From: JBBTRN01 sp038065175
GTDB taxonomy: Bacteria; Patescibacteriota; Doudnabacteria; UBA920
Reading direction: 5' to 3'
DNA: 20,458 nucleotides
Assembly (NCBI GenBank): GCA_038065175.1
Contig: JBBTRN010000017.1
Location: 1 to 20,458, forward strand
Position numbers and translations under genes: made by a program. The notes beneath the pieces are model-generated. The model was not told the origin of the DNA and ran no database searches. It saw only the letters and a list, made by a program, of their open reading frames with translations. Positions 6,549 to 13,586 of the stretch are shown here, piece after piece. How positions within the stretch are numbered: the stretch's first letter is position 1; each line of letters opens with the position of its first letter.

Positions 6549-7794
6549 TTTCCTCTAACGCCCTATCCATCTGCGGGTCTTTACCGTCAGTAATATCCTG
6601 TTCTGTTATCTTAACCTCGATATCCGGGCGCAAACCTTCTTTGTTCAAATTTTTACCGCCGGGCGTTATCCATTTTGCCACGGTAATTTTAACGGCACTG
6701 CCTCCGCGGAGTTCCACCAATTCCTGCACACTGCCTTTGCCAAAAGATTTCTCACCGACAAGTTTGGATATTTTATAGTCCTGCAGTGCGCCGGCCAAAA
6801 TTTCAGCCGCAGACGCGGAACCGCCATTTATTAGCACCACTGTCGGGATGCCTTTAAGGCGGCTTTGGCCGGAAGCATTGTAATTAGTCTCCGGCACCTG
6901 ACTCTTGGCTTCCTTAACCACAAGCTTACCGCTCTCTATCCAATTAGAAGCAGTGTCCACCGCGGTTTGCAAATATCCGCCCGGGTTATTGCGCATGTCT
7001 AAAACTATCCCGTCAGCATTTTTTACCAAAATTTCGTTAATTGCTTTTTCCAAAAGCTGTTTTGTGTCATCGCCAAATTTTGTAAGGCGAACTATCGCGA
7101 TGGTTTTGCCTCCAACTTCCTTAAATTCCCACTTTACGCTTTTTATTTCAATTTTATCGCGCGTAATTGTAACATCGAAGGGCTGGTTTTTCCCCTCGCG
7201 GAACAATGAAAGAGTAACCTGGGTGCCCTTTGGCCCGCGGATTTTACTAATCGCTTCTTCCACGCTCCACCCGGCCGCGGCCGCCCCGTTTACCTGGACA
7301 ATAATATCGCCGGCCAAGACGCCTGCTTTTTTCGACGGACTGTCGTCAAGCGGCGCCACAATAACTAACATGCCATCCCGTTTACCTATTTCCGCCCCAA
7401 TGCCGTTAAAGCTCCCGGCAAGGTCACTTTTAAAAGTCTCTAAATTTTTTGGCTCAAAAAAAGTGGTATAAGGGTCGCCAAAACTTTCCACGGCTCCCTT
7501 CACCGCGCCGTATAAAATTTTATCGGGCTTTGGCGCCTCTTCTATATACCGTTCTTCCACAATCTTAAGCGCGTCCCACAATAGCTGGTAGTCAACCGTT
7601 ACCGGCTGTTCGTTCTGGTTAATAATTTTAAACGCCTTGGGTTCCAAAACAAAGCCTTTTTTGCCGTTGTCAAAACCCAGCTTAAAACTTATGCTTATTA
7701 AAAGCAATACCAAAACTACCCAACGTATTTTAGACGGGCTACGCCAGGGTCTTGGTGTTTGGAAGCTTGCGCCTTGTGCTGAATCCTGATTCAT
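6532..7794 (-). CDS. S41-family carboxy-terminal processing protease
   Basis: A membrane-anchored serine protease of the CtpA/CtpB type (420 residues) that cleaves C-terminal regions of envelope proteins. Residues about 24-40 form an N-terminal membrane anchor. A PDZ domain follows (about 128-215, with GIGAEIG and AGVLAGDIIVQVNG), then the protease core with VLDMRNNPGG (264-273). Aligned to CtpB by motif, the catalytic serine is S328 in GGSASAAEI, the lysine K353 in FGKGSVQ and the glutamine Q357. The ATG start is followed by a short polar stretch before the anchor. It lies 24 bases after the last glycosyltransferase gene and may share its transcript. The extreme C-terminus (TNSK and stop) is encoded by an intergenic-type 7-bp repeat, so it may have been altered by repeat insertion. 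Confidence 0.93.
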   Translation of the reverse strand: MNQDSAQGASFQTPRPWRSPSKIRWVVLVLLLISISFKLGFDNGKKGFVLEPKAFKIINQNEQPVTVDYQLLWDALKIVEERYIEEAPKPDKILYGAVKGAVESFGDPYTTFFEPKNLETFKSDLAGSFNGIGAEIGKRDGMLVIVAPLDDSPSKKAGVLAGDIIVQVNGAAAAGWSVEEAISKIRGPKGTQVTLSLFREGKNQPFDVTITRDKIEIKSVKWEFKEVGGKTIAIVRLTKFGDDTKQLLEKAINEILVKNADGIVLDMRNNPGGYLQTAVDTASNWIESGKLVVKEAKSQVPETNYNASGQSRLKGIPTVVLINGGSASAAEILAGALQDYKISKLVGEKSFGKGSVQELVELRGGSAVKITVAKWITPGGKNLNKEGLRPDIEVKITEQDITDGKDPQMDRALEEITNSK

Positions 7795-7818
7795 ACAAGA
7801 TTTATTTTAACATAATTT

Positions 7819-8781
7819 TTATTTACTAACAAATTTTTCCTTTCGAAAGAAATTAACTCCTGACAACATGTAAAAACGAAAATATATTCCCAGCCAGACT
7901 AAACTATTAAACACGAAAGGATATTTAACGGCATAATGTTTTTGGTAAAAAATCCACATGGCGTCATGGAACCATTTTAAGGCCCGGTAGGATACCTTCC
8001 TCGACGAGGATCCCTTATAATGAATGATTGATGTTTTGGGGTAGTACCAGACTTTGTCTCCAGCCTCCTTAACCCGCCAGCATAGGTCTAGGTCTTCGCC
8101 ATACATAAAGAAGGCTTCATCAAAAATTGATAATTGTTGATTGTTGATTGCTGACCTCCTAATCATCATAAAAGCGCCCATACAGGAATCAATTTGCATA
8201 GATTGATCCGGATCAATACCAGCATAATTATAGTCGACATTAGATAATAGGAATAATCGCTTAAAGCCATTCCAGGGGTTAGGGAATCGCCGCCTGCAGG
8301 CTAGATCTAATTTTCCGTTTGGCAGGAAAACCTTGCAAGTGCTTATTCCGACCTCGGGATTTTGCTCCATAAATTCAAGCATTATCTTAAGCGTGTCCGG
8401 CCTAAGCTCGGTGTCGGGATTAAGGACAAGAATGTATCGGCCATGAGCCTGCTTAATGCCAAGGTTATTGCCGTGGGCAAAGCCTGAATTTTTATTTCGA
8501 ATAATTTCTACTTGAGCACGATTTGAGCGGCCGCTCCTTCCCTGCTCTAGCCATTCATAGGTGCCGTCTGTGGAACCGTTATCAACCACAATAACTTCGG
8601 CCAGAAAATCGTGAGTTAAAAAATTACTGTTCCCAGTCGTGGTTGGTGAGGATGGTGATTTGCCGTCCTGCTCAAAATTTACTCCCTCACTCCGAAAAAT
8701 ACTGGGCAATAATCTCGCCAAGTCGGTTTTGGAGTTATAGGAAAGAACGATTATGGATAAATCAATTTTTTCTTTTTCCAT
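7819..8781 (-). CDS. GT2 glycosyltransferase, rhamnosyltransferase-like
   Basis: A GT-A fold family 2 glycosyltransferase (320 residues) that probably adds a sugar from a nucleotide donor to a lipid-linked glycan at the inner face of the membrane. Seen in order: LSIIVLSYNS (8-17), EVIVVDNGSTDGT (62-74), the DxD-like NPDTE (121-125), and FDEAFFMYGEDLDLCWR (220-236), typical of the WbbL-like group, then a hydrophobic segment near 290-306. Two insertions stand out: about 31 residues (31-61, rich in Ser, Thr and Pro) between the first two strands, and INNQQLSI (212-219), encoded by a 4 x 7-bp array, just before FDEAFF. The start overlaps the end of the previous GT2 gene by 31 bases; it sits close to the first beta strand and is likely correct. 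Confidence 0.92.
   Translation of the reverse strand: MEKEKIDLSIIVLSYNSKTDLARLLPSIFRSEGVNFEQDGKSPSSPTTTGNSNFLTHDFLAEVIVVDNGSTDGTYEWLEQGRSGRSNRAQVEIIRNKNSGFAHGNNLGIKQAHGRYILVLNPDTELRPDTLKIMLEFMEQNPEVGISTCKVFLPNGKLDLACRRRFPNPWNGFKRLFLLSNVDYNYAGIDPDQSMQIDSCMGAFMMIRRSAINNQQLSIFDEAFFMYGEDLDLCWRVKEAGDKVWYYPKTSIIHYKGSSSRKVSYRALKWFHDAMWIFYQKHYAVKYPFVFNSLVWLGIYFRFYMLSGVNFFRKEKFVSK
8127..8154. repeat. 4 x 7-bp array inside the GT2 gene at 7819-8781
   Basis: Plus-strand units ATTGATA, ATTGTTG, ATTGTTG, ATTGCTG make exactly 28 bp with ATTG conserved. They resemble the units of the intergenic array at 457-484. In the protein they encode the extra residues INNQQLSI without breaking the frame. No inverted partner is visible nearby. 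Confidence 0.7.
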
Positions 8782-9833
8782 ATTTTGGGCAGTTGTCTTA
8801 AAAATTCCGGCAAAACTTTTAAAGTAGAAATTTCAAACAGCAAAATATAAATCAGCATAAAAAATTCCCTCACAAAAAACTGCGGGTAGAAGTAGGGCGA
8901 GTTTTTTATGTACATAAAAATATGATTTTTATAGTTTAGCTGTCTTATTTTTTCCGGCAAAGCGCGATGGTGCTTTATGAACCCTAAAACATCGGAATAT
9001 CCGTTTTTCGACGACCCCGCGGCGCGGCCATGGTAGCCAACGGCAGAAGGCACAAAAACATTTTTCCAGCCTTTATTTTTCATCCTCCAGCTTAAATCCA
9101 CATCTTCCCAGTAAGAATGGAAGTCTTCATCGAAAAACTCAAAACTAGTGTCGAGTGGCAAGTGGCTAGTGACTAGTTTCTGACCACTGACCACTGACCA
9201 CTGACCACTTTTTAAAATTTTCACAGCTTTTAACGCCTGATGCCTATACATCGCACCCGCTCCTGACACCGCGTCAACTATTGCCGACGCATCATACTGT
9301 CCTATGTCGAGTTCATACTGTCCCCTGTCCCGCGCCCTTCCCGATTTGCTTATTTCCACCCCCGTTGTATCTATTGTTTTACTTTTCCTTAACTGTTCCA
9401 TGTTCCATGTTCCATGTTCCATTTGGTAAAGCTTGCCCGTTGCCGCCCCCACCTTTTCATCTTCAAATCCCTTTAACATATTTTCGATGTAGTCCGGCTG
9501 CATTATCATGTCAGGATTCACTAATTGGAAAAATTCAGCATCATGATATTTCTCAAACACTAAATTATGCCCCTTAGCAAAACCTATATTATAGCCCGGG
9601 TCAATAATTTCTATCCCGGTACCAGAGTCCGAATTTTCCAAAAATTCGTCCACGGTACGGGACTTCGCTTCCGGAAATTTTGACTGAATTAGTTCTTTAG
9701 AACCATCGGCATTACCGGAAATAACTGCTACTACATTAAAATCCTTATAGGTCTGATTGAAAATAGCCGAAAATACCGGCTCAATCCATGGCCGATTATT
9801 AAAAACAACTTGGACGACAATTACTCTGGGCAT
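8751..9833 (-). CDS. GT2 glycosyltransferase with repeat-encoded insertions
   Basis: A second family 2 glycosyltransferase (360 residues) for surface glycan assembly. It has VIVVQVVFNN (4-13), an extended loop, GYNIGFAKGHN (80-90), the DxD-like VNPDM (105-109), GAGAMYR (191-197) and FFDEDFHSYWEDVDLSWR (233-250), plus a hydrophobic C-terminal region (about 315-335) that may bind the membrane. Two stretches do not belong to the family: MEHGTWNMEQ (138-147), encoded by four TGGAACA units, and about residues 208-230, encoded by an inverted pair of 4 x 7-bp arrays. Both keep the frame. The ATG directly follows the TAA of the upstream ligase-like gene, so translation is probably coupled. The 3' end overlaps the next GT2 gene. 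Confidence 0.92.
   Translation of the reverse strand: MPRVIVVQVVFNNRPWIEPVFSAIFNQTYKDFNVVAVISGNADGSKELIQSKFPEAKSRTVDEFLENSDSGTGIEIIDPGYNIGFAKGHNLVFEKYHDAEFFQLVNPDMIMQPDYIENMLKGFEDEKVGAATGKLYQMEHGTWNMEQLRKSKTIDTTGVEISKSGRARDRGQYELDIGQYDASAIVDAVSGAGAMYRHQALKAVKILKSGQWSVVSGQKLVTSHLPLDTSFEFFDEDFHSYWEDVDLSWRMKNKGWKNVFVPSAVGYHGRAAGSSKNGYSDVLGFIKHHRALPEKIRQLNYKNHIFMYIKNSPYFYPQFFVREFFMLIYILLFEISTLKVLPEFLRQLPKIWKKKKLIYP
9144..9207. repeat. Inverted pair of 4 x 7-bp arrays inside a glycosyltransferase gene
   Basis: The first array (9144-9171) is ACTAGTG, TCGAGTG, GCAAGTG, GCTAGTG, with AGTG conserved. After 8 bases the second (9180-9207) is CTGACCA four times without a mismatch, in which CACT recurs every 7 bases, the reverse complement of AGTG. 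The 64-bp element is read through in frame by the GT2 gene at 8751-9833. Confidence 0.85.
9394..9421. repeat. Perfect 4 x TGTTCCA array inside a glycosyltransferase gene
   Basis: Four exact tandem copies of TGTTCCA, 28 bp, within the same GT2 gene as the pair at 9144-9207. On the coding strand they encode MEHGTWNMEQ. Because 7 is not a multiple of 3, gain or loss of one unit would shift the reading frame. Confidence 0.9.
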
Positions 9834-11408
9834 TTAGACGATCTCTTCTATTTCGTTGTACTTTTTAACAATTAAACCTGCGATTCCTAAATTTATAAGG
9901 AAAAACATTAGAACTTTGTCGTTTAAAAGCGTAATGTCAAAAAAGGCGGCTCCCAGTACCCAAAAAACCATTATTAAGCCTTGTGCAACAAAATAAACCA
10001 AAAAATCTTCTTTATTCTTATAGTGCCTCAAAAAGTGCCAAAAATATTTTATGACCGCGTACCAGAAACCACAAAACACTACAAAGCCCACAAATCCGGT
10101 TTCCACTAAAATTTGCAAATACAAGCTATGCGCGCTCACATAACGTTGGGGCAAATTATACCGGATATTAATTTCGCCGGCCGTCTGTTTGTAATCCGCC
10201 GCGCTCTCCGGATCCAAAGACACAATAAAATTACCAAAACCCAAACCCAGCGGATGATTAATGCCAAAAACTAAACTTTCTTTCCAAATTTTTATCCTGC
10301 CGACATTGGAAGCGTCATTCAAGTCATAAATGCTTTTTGCCCTTAAAAGAAAATCTTCTTTAAACACGCTCACCCGCATTAACGCCAAACCCTTATTAAT
10401 TAGGGACGAAATAGCGAACAAAATAAAAATAATCAAAAAAGGCAAAATGAATTTTTTTGCCAAGTGCTTTTGGAAATTCCGAAAATACGCCCAAGAGACA
10501 GCGGCAAACGGCACCAGCATCCCGACCCATACGGCTCGTGTTCCGGAAAGTATCAGCCCGAGCCCGGCAAAACGGATGCCTGACCACAACCACTTTTTAA
10601 CATATTTAAAGACATTGTGGGTAAGAGCCGTTCCTATGCACATCCCAAAAATACAAATATAGGCAAAGCTTTGGGAATCTGGCATTATGGAAAACACGCG
10701 CAAAGACCTGCCTCCCAAATAAGAAAACCAGGAATTGGAATACAAAGCTACAGAGGCAAAATCCTGCCCGTAATATAACTTTGTAATATTGCTGGCCCAA
10801 TAGACCCAAAAAGTGTCGAAGTCCGTTAAAAAAGTCCCAATCAATTGTGTGAAACCTAAGGTGACAATAATTGCCAGGGACCATAATATATACCGGATGA
10901 TTTCAAAAATTTGCTGCTTGCTTTTTAAAACATTAATCATTACCAAATAAAAAATATAAATATTTACCCAATACAAAACTTGTTTAAATCCTTGGCCGAT
11001 AAATTTCCCAAAAACTAAAGTAACAAGGATGCCGACCATTAAAAAAACGCCTAAAAACTTATCCCAAGGCAAAAATTTTATTTCCGCGTATTTAAATTTT
11101 TTTTCCCGGATTAGCCAGACAAAAAATAGTATTGCAAATAAAGGCCTCCACATTGAAAGCGAGTCAAATTTGGGGTTCGGCAAAGCTACAAAAAATGGGA
11201 TGGATAAAATAATCAATAATAACGATTCATAACTAGGCGCCAAAATAATAAAAGAAGCCAAAAGCCCCAAATTTATCCAAATTAAATATTCTTGCCAGCC
11301 TAACATTGCCATTCCGAGCACGCAAACATACTGCCAGACTGTAAACGCCAAAATTAACGCCTTAAGCCTTGGAAGTCCGCGAATTTTTAATGCCAGTTCG
11401 TCTATCAT
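9834..11408 (-). CDS. O-antigen ligase / Wzy-like polysaccharide polymerase
   Basis: A polytopic membrane protein with about a dozen hydrophobic segments, of the O-antigen ligase/polymerase (Wzy_C/WaaL) superfamily, which joins or polymerises lipid-linked glycans outside the cytoplasmic membrane. The large loop in the C-terminal half has HPLGLGFGNF and, further on, AHSLYLQILVETGFVGFV, close to the H-x-x-(Y/F)-L-Q-x-x-x-E-x-G-x-x-G pattern of this group. I place the start at the ATG 11406-11408 (524 residues), whose first bases overlap the TGA of the GT4 gene as ATGA, a sign of translational coupling. A longer frame from a TTG at 11453 adds 15 residues but overlaps the GT4 gene by 49 bases. 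Ligase and polymerase cannot be told apart here. Confidence 0.88.
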   Translation of the reverse strand: MIDELALKIRGLPRLKALILAFTVWQYVCVLGMAMLGWQEYLIWINLGLLASFIILAPSYESLLLIILSIPFFVALPNPKFDSLSMWRPLFAILFFVWLIREKKFKYAEIKFLPWDKFLGVFLMVGILVTLVFGKFIGQGFKQVLYWVNIYIFYLVMINVLKSKQQIFEIIRYILWSLAIIVTLGFTQLIGTFLTDFDTFWVYWASNITKLYYGQDFASVALYSNSWFSYLGGRSLRVFSIMPDSQSFAYICIFGMCIGTALTHNVFKYVKKWLWSGIRFAGLGLILSGTRAVWVGMLVPFAAVSWAYFRNFQKHLAKKFILPFLIIFILFAISSLINKGLALMRVSVFKEDFLLRAKSIYDLNDASNVGRIKIWKESLVFGINHPLGLGFGNFIVSLDPESAADYKQTAGEINIRYNLPQRYVSAHSLYLQILVETGFVGFVVFCGFWYAVIKYFWHFLRHYKNKEDFLVYFVAQGLIMVFWVLGAAFFDITLLNDKVLMFFLINLGIAGLIVKKYNEIEEIV

Positions 11409-12496
11409 AACTGTTTGATTAAATCTAGAGTCTGCTGGGCGCACTTTTGCCAACTAAACTGTTTGAGTCTTTCCTTTCCCTTAAAAACTAAATTTTCCGC
11501 CAAGGATTTGTCAAAAAGCAGGGAAGCTATTACCTTTTTTATTTCCTGAATATTATTCGGGTCAAAATACACGGCAGCTTCCTGGGCTATTTCTGGCATA
11601 CTTGAAATTTTTGATGTTGCCACAGGCACACCAGCCGCGAAAGCTTCTAAAATCTGCATGCCAAAGCCTTCATAGAAACTAGGCAGGACTAACAAATCAG
11701 CGCGCGACAAAATCATCAACCGGTCTTCATCGGAAACGTGGTTTAAATACAAAATTAGGTCTTTATTCTCCTCGATTTTCCGTATGATGGCATCATACTT
11801 CCACCCCGGCTTTCCAACAACAATTAATTTCTGTTCAAGTTCCGGATGCTCATTTTTAAGTAGCCGAAACGCGTCAATTAACCCTTCCAAGTTTTTCCTG
11901 GGCTGGAGGGTGGAAAGGAAAAGAATGTATTTGTTTGGAAGCCCCCTCACCCCGCCCTCTCCCTCGAGGGGAGAGGGTAAGGGAGAGGGTGATTCGTAAC
12001 CGTGATGGATAACTACAACTTTTGACGCATCAGCATTGTAAAATTTTACAACATCTTTCTTCGTGGATTCCGACACCGCGATGATCCTCTTGGCGTGCCT
12101 TACTGCAAACCGGGTTGACCAATGCAAATATTTCCGCATAAACCAGGTAAAGCTTTCGGGAAAATACCGCCAGGCAATGTCGTGGATGACAACGACTGAT
12201 TTTTTAGGGTGGATAATCGGCAAGGCTGAAGCGGGAATAAATAAAGTATCAACGGGATTAAACAGCATTTCCCAACTAATGCGAAGCTGTGTCCAAAAAA
12301 GCGGAAATGGCATAACCTTTATTTTAAAGTTTGCAGGTAAATTTAAAAACCAAGCCTCCGGAGGAGTCCGGAGGTAAAGGATATACTCATTCTCTTTATC
12401 AATCTCGGCCAAATGGAGAATTAATTGCTTAGCATAATGCTCCACTCCGGTTTTTTGAACGGTATTTGCCCGCTCGGCTTCAATGCCTATTAGCAT
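11405..12496 (-). CDS. GT4-family glycosyltransferase
   Basis: A GT-B fold, retaining family 4 glycosyltransferase (363 residues) expected to use a nucleotide sugar in glycan assembly. The N-terminal lobe has GIEAERANTVQKTGVEHYA, VVVIHDIAWRYFPE (101-114) and AVSESTKKDVVKFY (140-153). The C-terminal lobe has ILFLSTLQPRKNLEGLI (191-207), LIVVGKPGWKYD and PSFYEGFGMQILEAFAAGVP (272-291), which includes the E-x7-E nucleotide-sugar motif. Residues 168-186 (SPSPLPSPLEGEGGVRG) are inserted in the linker between the lobes and are encoded by a GC-rich palindromic repeat. The start lies 5 bases after the preceding small gene, and the stop overlaps the next start. Confidence 0.93.
   Translation of the reverse strand: MLIGIEAERANTVQKTGVEHYAKQLILHLAEIDKENEYILYLRTPPEAWFLNLPANFKIKVMPFPLFWTQLRISWEMLFNPVDTLFIPASALPIIHPKKSVVVIHDIAWRYFPESFTWFMRKYLHWSTRFAVRHAKRIIAVSESTKKDVVKFYNADASKVVVIHHGYESPSPLPSPLEGEGGVRGLPNKYILFLSTLQPRKNLEGLIDAFRLLKNEHPELEQKLIVVGKPGWKYDAIIRKIEENKDLILYLNHVSDEDRLMILSRADLLVLPSFYEGFGMQILEAFAAGVPVATSKISSMPEIAQEAAVYFDPNNIQEIKKVIASLLFDKSLAENLVFKGKERLKQFSWQKCAQQTLDLIKQL
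11939..11995. repeat. GC-rich palindromic repeat inside the GT4 gene
   Basis: CCCTCTCCC (11955-11963) pairs with GGGAGAGGG (11969-11977) around TCGAG, with further CCCTCACCC-like and GGGAGAGGGTGA flanks. This sequence type is familiar as an intergenic repeat in many bacterial genomes. Here it covers about 57 bases, a multiple of three, and is translated as a Pro/Gly-rich linker. Confidence 0.8.
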
Positions 12497-12501
12497 CAGT
12501 G

Positions 12502-12828
12502 TTATTGTGATTGTTTAGATAATATAGCAAAATCAGTGAAATATTTTTCCAGATGCTCCGGTGTTTCCATATAATCATGCCTATCAAAAAACAAATCCGC
12601 GAACAATTCCTTGGCAATGTTTATTTCCCTTTTTCTTTTTTGGTTTTTCCCATCGTTTAGGGTGGCATCAAATAATTCCCAAGCCCGAAAAAAAGCGCCG
12701 TCCGCCCTTTCCTTAACGCCGGCCTTTTTCCATTTAAAAGCCCTGCCAACTTCACTGCCAATGTTAGCCAGCTGATTGTACGTGCCCAACGATTCCCAAC
12801 GTTCTTTTGTAATTAATCCGTTATGCAT
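12502..12828 (-). CDS. Small helical protein of an uncharacterised family
   Basis: A 108-residue, probably all-helical, soluble protein. The pattern LANIGSEVGRAFKWKKAG, then FRAWELFDATL, a basic stretch and EKYFTDFAILSKQ matches in my memory a widespread unnamed family, also in cyanobacteria, with IGSEV..A..W, ..RALELLDLTL and ..KYF..F. No catalytic motif is visible and I assign no function. It starts directly after the stop of the DUF5674-like gene and ends 5 bases before the GT4 gene, so it is embedded in the glycan operon. Confidence 0.75.
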   Translation of the reverse strand: MHNGLITKERWESLGTYNQLANIGSEVGRAFKWKKAGVKERADGAFFRAWELFDATLNDGKNQKRKREINIAKELFADLFFDRHDYMETPEHLEKYFTDFAILSKQSQ

Positions 12829-13167
12829 TTAAATGAATAGTTTGTTTATTATATTAACGATCGTTTTTCGGGCGTTCTCGTCCTCCACTCTACGACTGCG
12901 ATTATTTTGAGCTGGTCGGATATTAATCATGCTGTCAAATTCTATCCAATCATCACCTGACATATTCTTAAGAAGATTTATCCCCCATAAGTCTTCTTGC
13001 CTACTACCCTGCTCTAAAAGCATTTGCTCCAAATCAAAATGCATGCCGGCGTCATAAGCGATTAGCTCCTTTGTCACATCAACAACCGCTTTTACATACT
13101 CGTCATCTATGACAATAGAATTTTCAAAAATTGATGCTTTGTTCAAAGGCTGTTTAATAATTTTCAT
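12829..13167 (-). CDS. DUF5674-like small protein
   Basis: A 112-residue soluble protein of unknown function. The features I associate with DUF5674 are VKAVVDVTKELIAYDAGMH, then QEDLWGINLL, IEFDSMINIRPAQNNRSRRV and a C-terminal IVNIINKL. The family name is from memory. Acidic residues in the DLWGIN and EFDSMINIRP region are the strongest conservation. Its ATG shares a base with the stop of the nucleotidyltransferase gene (TAATG), and its own stop abuts the next ATG, so these three small genes are tightly coupled. Confidence 0.75.
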   Translation of the reverse strand: MKIIKQPLNKASIFENSIVIDDEYVKAVVDVTKELIAYDAGMHFDLEQMLLEQGSRQEDLWGINLLKNMSGDDWIEFDSMINIRPAQNNRSRRVEDENARKTIVNIINKLFI

Positions 13168-13586
13168 TATATTATTTTCGACGATTTATAGATATTCGGT
13201 TTAAAGGCTTTTAGCCTTTTTATTTTAACATTTAAGCCCTTTTTTGTTAAATCTCTCTTTAAATTTTTCGTATACGCTTTCTGATCATAGCCCAAAGCAA
13301 TTATATCTGGTTTTTGCTGCGTGATATGTGTTATGTGATTCTTGAGACCGCCCAACAGCGCCTTATTTACTAGTTTTGATGAAAAGACATTCTTTAGTCG
13401 TATTTTTTCGCTGTTAATAGGCTTTCGGCTTTTTATTTTTTTTACATTCACATCCCGCGCTACGCTTACTATTAAAAAAGCCTTTTTTGATAATTTGCGC
13501 GCCTGCTTAAAAAAATTCCAATGCCCTTTGTGCAACACATCGAAGGTCCCAAACACCATTACGCGGGTTTTTGAATTATGAAGCAT
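13167..13586 (-). CDS. Cytidylyltransferase-like nucleotidyltransferase
   Basis: A small (139 residues), lysine-rich nucleotidyltransferase of the HIGH superfamily. VFGTFDVLHKGHWNFFKQA (11-29) carries the nucleotide-binding H-x-G-H (19-22). IALGYDQ (96-102) and YKSSKI (133-138) fill the positions of the GxDx and ISST-type motifs of glycerol-3-phosphate cytidylyltransferase and FAD synthetase relatives. The substrate cannot be read from the sequence. Placement in a glycan operon fits an activated polyol or sugar, while FAD synthesis is the alternative. The start overlaps the flippase end by 11 bases; an internal ATG at residue 10 would still keep the GTFD motif. Confidence 0.88.
   Translation of the reverse strand: MLHNSKTRVMVFGTFDVLHKGHWNFFKQARKLSKKAFLIVSVARDVNVKKIKSRKPINSEKIRLKNVFSSKLVNKALLGGLKNHITHITQQKPDIIALGYDQKAYTKNLKRDLTKKGLNVKIKRLKAFKPNIYKSSKII

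Noticed and set aside
6905..7471. Long plus-strand open frame of 188 codons opposite the S41 protease
   Set aside because: It mirrors a strongly conserved protease frame, has no family-like features and no start signal; it and the other plus-strand frames are shadows.
9298..9332. Five 7-bp units, four of them starting TGTC, within the GT2 gene at 8751-9833
   Set aside because: They encode RDRGQYELDIGQYD, which fits the usual RGxGxxDxGQ(Y/F)D motif of this glycosyltransferase group, so the repetition may follow from the protein motif. Not counted as an array.
11409..11453. TTG start at 11453 for the O-antigen ligase-like gene
   Set aside because: It would overlap the GT4 gene by 49 bases, and the added residues look unlike the protein. 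The ATG at 11408 overlaps the GT4 stop as ATGA, a standard coupled start.
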